NCBI GenBank assembly: GCA_963834755.1 | Contig: CAWICQ010000011.1 | Coordinates: 186,001-250,000, forward strand | Source: Dokdonella_A sp963834755 | GTDB lineage: Bacteria > Pseudomonadota > Gammaproteobacteria > Xanthomonadales > Rhodanobacteraceae | DNA length: 64,000 bases | Direction of reading: 5' to 3' | Shown: piece by piece, positions 1 to 9,928 of the stretch | Layout of the letters: each line of letters begins with the position of its first letter | Numbering within the stretch: position 1 is the first letter of the stretch | The notes under the pieces: model-generated | What the model was told of the DNA's origin: nothing | The model's input: the letters and a program-made list of their open reading frames with translations, nothing else | Database searches by the model: none | Translations under genes and position numbers: made by a program

Positions 1-94
1 GTCGGCGTCGACGTATCGTCAAGCGCGCCGGTTAAAATGCGGGGAAAATCCCTCAAAGACCTCTGGCAGTCCCGAACGAGCGACCGCGAAGCGG

Positions 95-766
95 TCAGGA
101 CGGCCGACTGCCCTGCCGGTGGTCGACCAGTGCCAGCGCGACTGCGACGACGAGAAGCGCGACGCCCAGCGGCGGAATCAGCATCAGGAAAGGAATCGCG
201 AACACCACCGCCGCGATCGCCCAGCTGAGCGGGCCGTGTTTCGGTTCGGGCATCGCCATGCCGATGCGCGTGGCGAGCAGATGATCGAGGCTGAACCGTC
301 CGCCACCGCCGAAAATGAGCGGCAGCAGCATTACCGCGAACAGCAGCGGCAATTTGAAATTGCCGTGGCCCATGTCGGTGATCGCATAGCCCTTGGCGAG
401 ATCGCTCCACATCGTCAGCATGCTCGGCCAGTGCACCGCCGCGGTCGCGACGAAAGTGAGAAAAAGCAATACGAAAGCGAAAAACCGCGTGCCGAGGCCG
501 ATCCAGATCATCACTGCGCCGATCAGCTCGAACCAGGTCGAAATCTGCCAGCTGAAGCCGGCAGGAATCACATCGAACGGAAACGGAAACCGCGACTGGA
601 TATCGGCGAACCAGTTTTCGCCGTGCAGCTTTTCGAGGCCCGACTCCCAGAATTCCCAACCCATGATCAGGCGCAAAACGAGCGGCGGAATCGTTTGCGC
701 GACGGCTTCCAGACGTGCCGTCAACGCAGTCCACAGGCCGAACAAGGGGTGGGCGGTCGGGCTCAT
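95..766 (-). CDS. DoxX-family integral membrane protein
   Basis: 223-residue protein with four or more hydrophobic segments, starting MSPTAHPLFG. The segment with PPLVLRLIMGWEFWESGLEK and the later HGNFKLPLLFAVMLLPL resemble the DoxX/DoxD membrane family, whose members are linked to quinone or thiol redox processes; the exact substrate is unknown. I chose the ATG at 764-766 because GGAG lies just upstream; a start 24 codons earlier is open but adds a non-hydrophobic, poorly supported leader. No partner gene is next to it except the small exported protein upstream. A short inverted repeat (GACCGC-GAA-GCGGTC, 82-96) runs over the stop codon. Family call fairly secure, function open. Confidence 0.75.
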   Translation of the reverse strand: MSPTAHPLFGLWTALTARLEAVAQTIPPLVLRLIMGWEFWESGLEKLHGENWFADIQSRFPFPFDVIPAGFSWQISTWFELIGAVMIWIGLGTRFFAFVLLFLTFVATAAVHWPSMLTMWSDLAKGYAITDMGHGNFKLPLLFAVMLLPLIFGGGGRFSLDHLLATRIGMAMPEPKHGPLSWAIAAVVFAIPFLMLIPPLGVALLVVAVALALVDHRQGSRPS

Positions 767-885
767 CGGTTTCTCCACTGCGTGGCGCCGGTCATTGATC
801 GGGCGCAAAGGACCGGCAAAGGCACTGGCGGCTTGCACGCGCCGCCGATGAATTTCTCGAGAGCGCTATCGCATTCGCGCTTGCC

Positions 886-1239
886 TCACTTTACCGCGTC
901 GCACGGGAAGGCCGGCTGCAGTGCCTGCACGATCAGCGTGGTCGCGCCGTTGTGCAGTTCTTCGGGATGCGCCTTCACGTATTTCGTGATCAACGCGACC
1001 TGCTGCGCGGACGATACCTTCCCGGTGATGCAGAAGCGCACGCCGTTCATTGAATCCTCGACGCCGCGCACGTAGCCGGTGAACGCGCTCGCGCTGAGCT
1101 CGTCCTCGCGAGTGGCGGTCTTGCCGGCATTCGCGCGGTTCCACGCTTCCAGCAGTTGGGCGAACTCATCGCCTCTCATCGCCTGAGCCGCCGTCGCAAC
1201 GAGCAGGCCGATCATGAGTGTGAAGACCCGGATCATCAT
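886..1239 (-). CDS. Rap1a/Tai-like exported small protein
   Basis: 117 residues with an N-terminal signal peptide (MMIRVFTLMIGLLVATAAQA) followed by a mature domain with FTGYVRGVEDS, a Cys in RFCITG, the pattern hPEELHNGAT and a terminal FPCDAVK. These spacings and the two Cys match the Rap1a/Tai family, first known as periplasmic immunity proteins against type VI amidase effectors but widespread as orphan exported proteins. No type VI secretion or amidase gene is visible nearby, so an immunity role is not supported by context. Either of the first two ATGs can serve as start. Confidence 0.7.
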   Translation of the reverse strand: MMIRVFTLMIGLLVATAAQAMRGDEFAQLLEAWNRANAGKTATREDELSASAFTGYVRGVEDSMNGVRFCITGKVSSAQQVALITKYVKAHPEELHNGATTLIVQALQPAFPCDAVK

Positions 1240-1364
1240 CAGTCTCTTCCTGTGGATTGCGCCGCGATGCGCACGTTGAACGCGAGCGCGGCGATCCTAT
1301 CACCGTCGCGTCACGAGATTAAACGCAGCGGCTTGGCGGCGATGTGGCGGCTTTCTGCGCAGGG

Positions 1365-2063
1365 TCATGCGGATGGCCTGCGACCGAGGATCGTCGCGTC
1401 GATCCATGCCGTGACGACATCCGCGATCTGCGCAAGCACGATCGCATCGGTGCGCCCGCTCCGAACCGGGACGTGGAACGAATGATCGGCGTCCGCGAAC
1501 AGGTGGAGCATAGCATTCGCACCGAGCCGTTCAGTCAGCGCCTGCATGAGCGCGAGGTCGGCGAGGTCGTCGCGCGTGCCCTGCACGAACAGCATCGGTA
1601 TGCGCACGTCGACGAGATGCGCGGCGCGATCGGCCGACGGTTTTCCTGGGGGATGCAGCGGGAATCCGAGGAACACGAGTCCTTGCACGTTCGAAAGGGG
1701 CTCCGCCGCCTGCGCCTGCGATGTCATGCGGCCGCCGAATGATTTGCCGCCGGCGACGAGCGGACATGTCGGCAATCGTCGCCTGGCTTCCGCGACTGCG
1801 GCACGCACGGTCGCATGCGCGAGTGCGGGAGCGTCCGGGCGTCGCGATCCCTGTTCCATATATGGAAACTGATAGCGCAACGTCGCGATGCCGCGCGACG
1901 CGAGTTCGTGCGCGATATTCGCCATGAACGGATGTCGCATGCCCGCGCCCGCGCCGTGCGCAAGGACGTAACACGCGCGCGCTCCTTCCGGCGCGAGCAG
2001 AATCCCGGAAACCTGCCGGGCGGCATCGACTGCGATCGTGACGTCGCGCGGATCGGCAGCCAT
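1365..2063 (-). CDS. alpha/beta hydrolase (KANL3/Tex30-like)
   Basis: 232-residue alpha/beta hydrolase. Visible features: an oxyanion-loop region LAHGAGAGMRHPFM, the nucleophile elbow GKSFGGRM (Ser in G-x-S-x-G), an acid-loop GTRDDLAD, and the catalytic His in DADHSFHV. This order matches the KANL3/Tex30-like or dienelactone-hydrolase-like small hydrolases; the substrate is unknown. The ATG at 2061-2063 begins two bases after the stop of the DUF72 gene, so the two are probably cotranscribed and translationally coupled. An earlier in-frame ATG at 2081 would overlap DUF72; neither has a strong ribosome site. Confidence 0.78.
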   Translation of the reverse strand: MAADPRDVTIAVDAARQVSGILLAPEGARACYVLAHGAGAGMRHPFMANIAHELASRGIATLRYQFPYMEQGSRRPDAPALAHATVRAAVAEARRRLPTCPLVAGGKSFGGRMTSQAQAAEPLSNVQGLVFLGFPLHPPGKPSADRAAHLVDVRIPMLFVQGTRDDLADLALMQALTERLGANAMLHLFADADHSFHVPVRSGRTDAIVLAQIADVVTAWIDATILGRRPSA

Positions 2064-2065
2064 AG

Positions 2066-2776
2066 TCACGGATTCGCCCATTTCAGCAGCGTTTGCGCAT
2101 ACGACGGCGCGGTCGGCTCGTGCATGAAGTAGACGAAGATCTCGGCCCATGCGGTCGCCGCGAGCCGCTCTGCCCAGCGTTTCAGGTCATCATCCGAATA
2201 CTCCTCGAGTCGCAGCCGGATGTAACCGAACGGTGCGGTTTCGACCAGCGGCGGCGGTGCGTTGTCTTCGCGTTCGGAGAAACAGAGCGAAGCGCCGGCA
2301 CGCTTCAGCGCGTCGTAAACATCGTCGGCGAACCAGCTCTCGTTGCGAAACTCGAACGCCGCGCGATGACCTTCCGGCAGCAGCGCGAGAAAGGCGGTCA
2401 AGCGCGGCAGATCCTTTTTCAGAAACGGCGGCAACTGGAACAAGACCGGCCCGCGCTTGGCGCCGAGCGTTGCGAGATTGCGATACAGGAACGCGACCGA
2501 ATCGGCCGCATCCTCGGCTTTCAGACGCGCTTCGTGCGTAATGCGCCGCGAAGCCTTGATGGCAAAACGAAACGCATCCGGCGTCGCGTTCGCCCAGGCT
2601 TCCAGCACCGCCGTCTTGGGCATTCGGTAGAACGTATTGTTGATTTCGACCGTCGGCAGACGCTCTGAGTACCAGGCGAGCATCGCGTCGGGCTTGATCT
2701 TTTCGGGATAAAAGCTGCCCTGCCACTCCTTGTAGGCGTAGCCGCTGGCCCCGGCGATGATTCGTGCGGGAGTCAC
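2066..2776 (-). CDS. DUF72 domain-containing protein (YecE family)
   Basis: 236-residue TIM-barrel-like DUF72 protein. Typical motifs: IAGASGYAYKEWQGSFYPEK at the N-terminus, VEINNTFYRMP, FAIKASRRITH, LFQLPPFLKKD, AFEFRNESWF, and YIRLRLEE near the C-terminus. Members are found next to DNA-repair genes in many bacteria, but the activity is not established. The start is GTG at 2774-2776. It is divergent from ligD with only 33 bp between, so the two promoters must overlap; this supports a link to the NHEJ genes by context only. Confidence 0.85.
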   Translation of the reverse strand: MTPARIIAGASGYAYKEWQGSFYPEKIKPDAMLAWYSERLPTVEINNTFYRMPKTAVLEAWANATPDAFRFAIKASRRITHEARLKAEDAADSVAFLYRNLATLGAKRGPVLFQLPPFLKKDLPRLTAFLALLPEGHRAAFEFRNESWFADDVYDALKRAGASLCFSEREDNAPPPLVETAPFGYIRLRLEEYSDDDLKRWAERLAATAWAEIFVYFMHEPTAPSYAQTLLKWANP

Positions 2777-2809
2777 TTTCCGATGCGTCCGAACTCTTAG
2801 AATCCAGCG

Positions 2810-5519
2810 ATGGCCAAGGCTTCGAAAGGCAAGCTCAGTGAATATTCGGCGAAGCGGGCCTTCGATGTCACGCCCGAGCCCGGTCCGGAGGTCGCCGATT
2901 CAGGCAGCGGCCCGCTCTTGTTCGTCGTGCAGCAACACTCTGCGCGAAGGCTGCATTACGACTTCCGGCTCGAATGCGATGGCGTTCTCAAGTCCTGGGC
3001 GGTCCCCAAAGGACCGTCGCTGGATCGCAACGAGAAGCGCCTGGCGGTGATGACCGAGGATCACCCGTACGATTACGGCTCGTTCGAGGGCGTGATCCCG
3101 AAAGGACAATACGGCGCCGGCGAAGTCATCGTCTGGGACTGCGGCGTCTACAGTCCCGACGAGGACGGAACCTGGTTCCACGATCGCGCCGAAGCCGAGC
3201 GCCGCATCCGCGAGGGTCTGGCCAATGGCAAGCTCAGCTTTCTGTTGCGCGGCGAGAAGCTCAAGGGTTCGTTCGCGCTGGTGCGCACCAAGGACGCGAA
3301 GACCTGGCTTCTGATCAAGCATCGCGACCGCTTCGTCAGCGATGTGGATATCACCGAGCGAGAATCGCTCGGTCCTTTCCGGCGCGACGGTCGCCGATCT
3401 CAAGATCGTTCCGGCGCATCAGATTCCCGCCGCACAGCTGGTGCCGTCCGGTGACATCGTGCCGATGCCGAAAACGCTCGATCCGATGCTCGCCGAAATC
3501 GGCGACGCGCCATTCAACGACGCCGCATGGATGTGGGAACCGAAACTCGATGGCTATCGCGTGCTCGCGTTCGTCGAGGATGGCCGCGCTCGGTTGAGTT
3601 CGCGGCGCGGCGTCGAGCTCGCCGCTACGTTTCCGCAGCTCGTCGCCGAGCTCGTCAAGCAGGACGCGAACGGCATGATCCTCGACGGCGAGCTGGTTGC
3701 GTTCGATGCCAACGGCAAGCCTTCGTTCAATGCAATGCAGAATCGCGTGCAGCTCAAGTCCGAGCGTGAGATCGCCGCGGCGGATCGTAAGTCGCCCGTG
3801 GTCTTCTATTGTTTCGACCTTCTGTACTTCGCTGGCATCGACCTGCGGCGCGCGATGTATCGCGATCGGCGTCGTTACCTCTCGCAGTGCCTGCTGCCCT
3901 CGCCGCTCGTGCAGCTCGTGCACGCGCAGGGCGATGGCATCGCGCTGCATGCCGCGGCGCTCGCCAGCGGACTCGAAGGCGTGATCGGCAAGCGCAAAGA
4001 CAGCCGCTATGAAGCCGGGCGGCGCTCCGCCTCGTGGCTCAAGATCAAACCGACGCACAGCGCGGATTTCGTCATCGGCGGCTACACGCGCGGCAAGGGT
4101 TCGCGCGCCGCGCTTGGCTCGCTACTCGTGGGCTACTGGGATCGCGGCAAGCTGCACTACGCATCGCACGTCGGTTCGGGCTTCAACGATCGCTCGCTGA
4201 AAGAGGTCAAGTCGCGACTCGATCCGCTGCGCATCGACCAATGCCCTTTCGCGGAAAAACCCGAAGTGAACGCGCCGGTGACCTGGGTAGAACCCAAACT
4301 GGTCGCCGAGATCGAGTTTCATCAATGGACCGAAGACGGCTCGCTGCGCGCGCCGGTTTTCCTGCGCTTGCGCGACGACATCGACCCGAAGCGCGTACGG
4401 CGCGTCGAGGCGACCGCGCCGCGTCCGCTCGACTCGCCTGTTTCTGATGATGATCCGATCGACGCGATCGTCGAGCAGCTCGAAAGCAAGAAATCTGCGT
4501 TCACGTTGACGGTCGGCAAGCACACGATTCGGCTGACGCATCTCGATCGCGTGTACTGGCCGGCCGATCCGTCGCTGCAGCAGCCGGCGCTGACCAAGCG
4601 CGACCTTCTGCGTTATCTCGCGCAGGTTTCGCCGTACATGCTGCCGCACCTCGCCGATCGTCCGCTGACGATGATCCGCATGCCGGACGGCATCGACAAG
4701 CAGCGCTTTTTCCAGAAGCATTGGGACCAGAAGAAACCCGACTTCGTCGATACGATCACCGTGTTTTCCGAACATCGCGACGAAAGCCACGACTACCTCG
4801 TGTGCAGCAACCTGCCGACCCTGCTCTGGCTCGCGCAGTCGGGCACGCTCGAATTCCATGTCTGGCATTCGCGCGCCCACGTCGGGCCGGATGCGATGTC
4901 GAAGAGCACCGACTACGCGACATCGGCCGAGTCGCTCGAAGAGTCGGTGCTGAACTATCCCGACTACGTCGTCTTCGACATCGATCCGTACATCTATTCG
5001 GGCAAGGAAAAGGCCGGCGACGAGCCCGAGCTCAACAATGTGGCGTTCGAGAAGGGCAAGGAAGTCGCGTTCTGGCTGCGCGAGCTCCTGAAGACCATGT
5101 CGCTCGAAGCGATCGTGAAGACCTCGGGCAAGACCGGCCTCCACGTTTTCGTGCCGATCAAGCGCACGATCGACTTCGACGCAGCGCGGCACGTTTCAGA
5201 ACTGGTCGGCCGGCACCTGATGCGTCTGCACCCGAAAGACATCACGATGGAATGGAGCGTGCCCAAGCGAACCGGCAAGATCTTCATGGATTACAATATG
5301 AACGTGCGGGGAAAAACCTTGAACGTCGCTTATTCTCCGCGTGGAGCGGCCGGCGGTCCGGTCTCCATGCCGCTGACCTGGGAAGAGCTCGCCAAGGCCC
5401 ATCCGCTCGATTTCCGGCTCACCAATGCGATCCAGCGGCTGTCCAGGACCGGCGATCGCTGGAAAGACGCTCTTACGCGCAAACAGGACCTCGAGAGCGC
5501 GCTCGAAGGGACTCGGTAA
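2810..5519 (+). CDS. ligD: multifunctional DNA ligase D (PE-ligase-polymerase), frameshifted
   Basis: ATP-dependent ligase of bacterial non-homologous end joining. Frame 1 (2810-~3365) encodes the 3'-phosphoesterase domain (HSARRLHYDFRLECDGVLKS, GEYG-like VIPKGQYGAGEV). A second frame (from ~3366) carries the adenylation domain (EPKLDGYR with the nucleophilic Lys), the OB fold, and the C-terminal primase-like polymerase domain (VVFDIDP with the metal Asp pair, TSGKTGLHVF). Deleting one base at about 3365-3372 joins the frames and gives ~902 residues, the usual LigD size and domain order. The break coincides with a perfect hairpin (3353-3373). If real, the product would be split into a PE protein and a Lig-Pol protein. 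Directly followed by ku. Confidence 0.93.
3353..3373. repeat. perfect 9-bp inverted repeat at the ligD frameshift
   Basis: ACCGAGCGA, loop GAA, TCGCTCGGT. It sits exactly where the phosphoesterase and ligase reading frames of ligD part. Removing the extra base that breaks the frame would also make the right arm imperfect. Confidence 0.85.
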
Positions 5520-5645
5520 TGGGCCATTTGGTGACGGGCTATTGAGAAAGATCAAGCATTTGCGTCATGATCTTCAAGCGGTGCCTCCATGGACCGCTTC
5601 CGCAAGATGTGTCACGTTGCCGACTGACCGCGCTGGAGGCAGGCC

Positions 5646-6530
5646 ATGGCTGCACGCTCTATCGGGAGTTTGACGATTTCGTTTGGACTGGTGGCTATAC
5701 CGGTGAAGCTCTACTCGGCTACCGAAGCCAGTCGCGGAATCTCGTTCAACCTGCTGCACAAGACGTGCGGCTCGCGCCTGCGCCAGCAGTATTTCTGCAT
5801 CAAGGAAGACGTGCCGGTATCGCGCGACGAAATGGTCAAGGGCTACGAGTTCGCCAAGGACCAGTACGTGATGTTCACGCCGGACGAGCTGAAGGCGATG
5901 GAAGAAGCCGGCACGCAGACCGCGGACATCACCGAGTTCGTGCCGATCCAGTCGGTCGACCCGGTTTACTTCGACAAGGCCTATTACATCGCGCCCGACA
6001 AGGGCGGCGCCAAGCCGTACGCACTGTTCACCAAAGCGCTGCGCGAATCCAAGCGCTGCGCACTCGGGCGCTGGGCCGCGCGCGGCAAGCAGTACATCGT
6101 GATGATCCGCCCGGTCGACGATGGCCTCGTCATGCAGCAGCTGATGTACGCTGGCGAAGTGCGGCCGATCAGCGAAATCGACATCCCGAAGATGGACGTG
6201 CGCGAAGCGGAGCTGAAACTCGCCAAGCAGCTCATCGATCAGCAGACCAGCGCGAAATTCGATCCGAGCCAATACACCGATGACGTCACCGCGCGCATCG
6301 AAGCGGCCGTGCAACAGAAAGTCGAAGGTCACGAGATCACGATGGCCGAACAACCCGAAACCGGTGGCGCGCAGGTCATCGACCTCATGGAAGCGCTTCG
6401 CGCGAGTCTCGAGCGCAAGGGCGTGAAACCTGCCGCGAAGTCCGCCGAACCCGAAAAAGGCCGCAAGCCGCCCAAGCGCGCGCAACAGACCGAGTCTCAA
6501 CCGGCGCCGCGCCGGAGCGCGAAGAAATAG
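5646..6530 (+). CDS. ku: Ku protein, NHEJ end-binding factor
   Basis: 294-residue bacterial Ku, forming the homodimeric ring that binds double-strand ends and recruits LigD. The N-terminus ARSIGSLTISFGLVAIPVKL is the signature Ku start; LLHKTCGSRLRQQY, FVPIQSVDPVYFDKAYY, ALFTKALRES and IVMIRPVDDGLVMQQL follow in the usual order. The C-terminus is Lys/Arg/Pro rich (KPAAKSAEPEKGRKPPKRA), as in extended Ku tails that bind DNA. The start is preceded by GGAGG at good spacing. Gap to ligD is 126 bp; same strand. Confidence 0.96.
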   Translation: MAARSIGSLTISFGLVAIPVKLYSATEASRGISFNLLHKTCGSRLRQQYFCIKEDVPVSRDEMVKGYEFAKDQYVMFTPDELKAMEEAGTQTADITEFVPIQSVDPVYFDKAYYIAPDKGGAKPYALFTKALRESKRCALGRWAARGKQYIVMIRPVDDGLVMQQLMYAGEVRPISEIDIPKMDVREAELKLAKQLIDQQTSAKFDPSQYTDDVTARIEAAVQQKVEGHEITMAEQPETGGAQVIDLMEALRASLERKGVKPAAKSAEPEKGRKPPKRAQQTESQPAPRRSAKK

Positions 6531-6539
6531 CGCGGAGTC

Positions 6540-7367
6540 ATGCAGCAGTACGGCGCGCGCGAAGTCGAAAAGCTGCTGGGCCTGCCGCGCAGCACGATAA
6601 GGTCACTGATCGCCGCGGGTTTCGTCACGCCCGCGCGAGGTCCGCGCAATGCCTGGCTGTTCTCGTTCCGAGATCTTATCGTGCTGCGCACGGCGCAGGC
6701 GCTCGCGGCCGCGAACGTGCCGCATCGTCGCATCACCAAATCGCTGAAGGAACTGCGCCGGCATCTGCCCGAGGAAATGCCGCTGTCGGGCCTGCGTGTC
6801 TCCGCGGTGGCCGATCACGTCGTGGTCAAGGAAGGCGCGCATCAATGGCAGGCCGAATCAGGGCAATATCTCCTGGCGTTCGAGGGTGATCCCGCCGAAG
6901 GATCGTTGAGCATCATCGAACCCGCTCGCTCGCGAAAACCCGCCGTGCCGAGCGAGGATGCGCTCGTCGAAACCGCCGACGCACTCGAACAGCGCGATAC
7001 CGACGCGGCCATTGTGGCGTATCGAAGCGCGATCGCCGCCGAACCCAAGCGACTCGACGCGCGCATCAATCTCGGCCGCCTGCTGCATGAGGCCGGTCGC
7101 GCGGCCGAAGCCGAGCGCGTCTACCGCGAAGCGATCAAGGCCTGCGGCAACGATGCACTGCTGCTCTACAACTTCGGCGTGCTGCTCGACGACATGCAAC
7201 GCAAGACCGAGGCGATGGTGGTGTACGAGCTCGCGCTGCGCGACGATCCGCAAATGGCCGACTGTCACTACAATCTGGCGCTGCTGTACGAGGAACTGAA
7301 GAAACCCAAGGACGCGATACGCCACATGTCACAGTACCGCCGCCTGACGGGCACGAAACCGGAATAA
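6540..7367 (+). CDS. MerR-type HTH protein with C-terminal TPR repeats
   Basis: 275 residues. The N-terminal ~75 form a MerR-like winged helix (YGAREVEKLLGLPRSTIRSL, ARGPRNAWLFSFRDLIVLR). A linker (80-150) is followed by about four tetratricopeptide repeats (AIVAYRSAIAAEPKRLDAR, AERVYREAIKAC, AMVVYELALRDDPQMADCHY, LALLYEELKKPKDAIRH). It starts 9 bp after the ku stop with GGAG in front, so it belongs to the same transcript. Likely a regulator or scaffold of the NHEJ genes; no enzymatic domain is visible. The role is inferred from position only. Confidence 0.8.
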   Translation: MQQYGAREVEKLLGLPRSTIRSLIAAGFVTPARGPRNAWLFSFRDLIVLRTAQALAAANVPHRRITKSLKELRRHLPEEMPLSGLRVSAVADHVVVKEGAHQWQAESGQYLLAFEGDPAEGSLSIIEPARSRKPAVPSEDALVETADALEQRDTDAAIVAYRSAIAAEPKRLDARINLGRLLHEAGRAAEAERVYREAIKACGNDALLLYNFGVLLDDMQRKTEAMVVYELALRDDPQMADCHYNLALLYEELKKPKDAIRHMSQYRRLTGTKPE

Positions 7368-7503
7368 TCCGCGGGTCGACCTGCACATCGCAGCGTTCGT
7401 GGTCTACGATCCGGCATTGCACCACGGCGTCGAAGTGAACGCAGAATCTCCGTTCGCGATCCGGCCGCCTTCCATCGATCGAATATTCCGAACCGGAGAC
7501 CGC

Positions 7504-8480
<977 letters not shown>

Positions 8481-8484
<4 letters not shown>

Positions 8485-9257
8485 GCGCCATGACGATCAA
8501 CATCCATGCGATCCGCGCGATCTACCGCTTCGAAATGGCACGAACGTTCCGTACGATTACACAAAGCATCGCCTCGCCGGTGCTATCGACCTCGCTGTAC
8601 TTCGTCGTGTTCGGCGCGGCGATCGGCTCGCGCATGGGTGAGATCGGCGGCGTCAGCTACGGCGCCTTCATCATTCCGGGCCTGATCATGCTCTCGCTCC
8701 TGAACGAGAGCGTCTCGAACGCGTCGTTCGGCATCTACATGCCGAAATGGGCCGGCACGATCTTCGAGCTGCTGTCCGCGCCGGTTTCGTATGTCGAAGC
8801 CGTGATTGGCTATGTCGGTGCCGCGGCGACCAAATCGGTGATGCTCGGGATCCTGATCCTGGTCACGGCGCGCGTGTTCGTGCCTTACCACATCGAGCAT
8901 CCGTTCTGGATGGCGGGCTTTCTCGTGCTCACCTCGATCACATTCAGCATGTTCGGTTTCATCATTGGACTCTGGGCCGACGATTTCCAGAAGCTGCAGG
9001 TGATCCCGCTGATGGTGATGACGCCGCTGACGTTTCTCGGCGGCGCGTTCTATTCGATCAACATGCTGCCGCCAGCGTGGCAGACCATCACGCTGTTCAA
9101 TCCGGTCCTGTATCTGATCAGCGGGTTCCGCTGGAGTTTTTACGGCGCCGCCGATGTCGATGTCAGGGTTAGCCTCGCCATGACGCTGGTCTTCCTCGCG
9201 CTTTGTCTCGCCGCGATCTGGTGGATCTTCCGGACCGGCTACAAGCTCAAGACCTGA
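8481..9257 (+). CDS. ABC-2 type permease (YadH-like)
   Basis: 258-residue membrane protein with six predicted helices and the ABC-2 membrane fold (IYRFEMARTFRT, YGAFIIPGLIMLSLLNESV, MTPLTFLGGAFYSINMLPPA, LFNPVLYLISGFRWSFYG). It pairs with the overlapping ATPase gene upstream. Its last ~60 residues reappear, diverged, in the small chimeric gene at 9525-9779. Substrate unknown; such pairs export drugs, lipids or polysaccharides. Confidence 0.92.
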
Positions 9258-9295
9258 AGTCTCCCGTCCGTCGCCCGCTCTCGTCGACAACACAG

Positions 9296-9313
9296 GGTGG
9301 GCTTCGGCCCACC
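9296..9313. terminator. TTCG-tetraloop hairpin downstream of the ABC permease
   Basis: GGTGGGC-TTCG-GCCCACC, a perfect 7-bp stem with a cUUCGg loop, 38 bp after the permease stop. No T-tract follows, so it is either a weak terminator or a REP-like unit. A second, similar stem lies at 9339-9356. Confidence 0.55.
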
Positions 9314-9338
9314 GTCCCTCTCGGCACGAAGACCTGGC

Positions 9339-9356
9339 GGTGGGCTTAAGCCCATC
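9339..9356. repeat. second GGTGGGC-type hairpin unit
   Basis: GGTGGGC-TTAA-GCCCATC, one G-T pair in a 7-bp stem. With 9296-9313 it forms a pair of REP-like units that is absent from the duplicated interval at 9780-9822. Confidence 0.5.
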
Positions 9357-9423
9357 CTCTGACCGTGCGATCCGAAGCCCCGTCGTTCCCCATCGCATTC
9401 GCTCGAAAATTTTTAGCCGAACC

Positions 9424-9450
9424 TGTCGACTTCGCGCTTTCTGCTTCGAC
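9424..9450 (+). promoter_or_regulatory. ECF42-type promoter, copy 1
   Basis: TGTCGA (9424-9429), a 17-base spacer, then CGAC (9447-9450). It lies 74 bp before the chimeric small gene. This fits the TGTCGA / CGA-type -35/-10 pattern described for ECF42 sigma factors, and the ECF42-like gene lies downstream at 11891. The same arrangement with the same spacing recurs at 9823-9849. Confidence 0.75.
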
Positions 9451-9524
9451 ATATCGATAAGAGCAGGCCAACCCGGACGCGAAAGCCCCCGAACCGGCCT
9501 CGAACGCGCACGAAGGAGAACGAC

Positions 9525-9779
9525 ATGCGGTCCCTGGTCCTGTTCAAGCCCGGCACGGATTCGGAGTGCGGCGCGACGTCGAGTGTGGAGTCGCCAACGC
9601 CGATCTGGCGAAAAATCGCGGCCTTCAATCCGATCGTCACGCTGATCGGCGGATTCAAGAGCCTGTTCGGCGTCGACGCCAACGTCACGCTCGGCCTGAC
9701 GCTGATCCTCGCGATCCTGGTCCTCGGCCTGGCGGCCGCGTGCCTGACCTTCCGAGCCGGCTATCGGCTGAAGGGCTGA
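9525..9779 (+). CDS. chimeric small membrane protein: YciI N-terminus fused to ABC-permease tail
   Basis: 84 residues. Residues 1-22 (MRSLVLFKPGTDSECGATSS) align without gaps to the start of the YciI/DGPF gene at 9929 (MRFMVMVKATKESEAGVMPS): M, R, V, K, S, E, G and S are shared. Residues ~26-84 (WRKIAAFNPIVTLIGGF then a hydrophobic helix and GYRLKG) align with the C-terminus of the upstream permease (WQTITLFNPVLYLISGF, GYKLKT). GGAGAACGACATGCG around the start is shared with the 9929 gene. It looks like the junction of an old tandem duplication that has stayed open and kept its own promoter. It may be a relic or a one-helix membrane protein of the regulon. Confidence 0.7.
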   Translation: MRSLVLFKPGTDSECGATSSVESPTPIWRKIAAFNPIVTLIGGFKSLFGVDANVTLGLTLILAILVLGLAAACLTFRAGYRLKG

Positions 9780-9822
9780 CCAGGCCCCCGTCCTCCGTGT
9801 TCAGAAAAGATTAATCGGACTC

Positions 9823-9849
9823 TGTCGATTTCGCTGCATCTCGTTCGAC
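9823..9849 (+). promoter_or_regulatory. ECF42-type promoter, copy 2
   Basis: TGTCGA (9823-9828), a 17-base spacer, CGAC (9846-9849), 79 bp upstream of the first intact YciI gene. The flanking bases (TAAGAG after the -10) resemble copy 1. It probably drives the operon up to the sigma gene, giving positive autoregulation. Confidence 0.78.
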
Positions 9850-9928
9850 GCACTAGTAAGAGCCAAGGTCAAACCCGAAACAAAACTGCCGCGCAAAGGC
9901 TCCGAACTCAAACCCGATGGAGAACGAC

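Noticed and set aside
1..94. Possible gene start at the left edge of the window
   Set aside because: The 63-codon open frame from 37 is a shadow opposite the DoxX gene; nothing else can be supported in the first 94 bases.
119..1075. Long plus-strand open frame opposite the DoxX and Rap1a-like genes
   Set aside because: Arg/His/Gln-rich translation typical of antisense shadows in GC-rich DNA; the minus-strand genes have family motifs.
3342..3454. Overlapping separate genes for LigD PE and Lig-Pol with programmed frameshifting
   Set aside because: No slippery heptamer is visible and many similar indels occur in the window, so an error or simple mutation is likelier.
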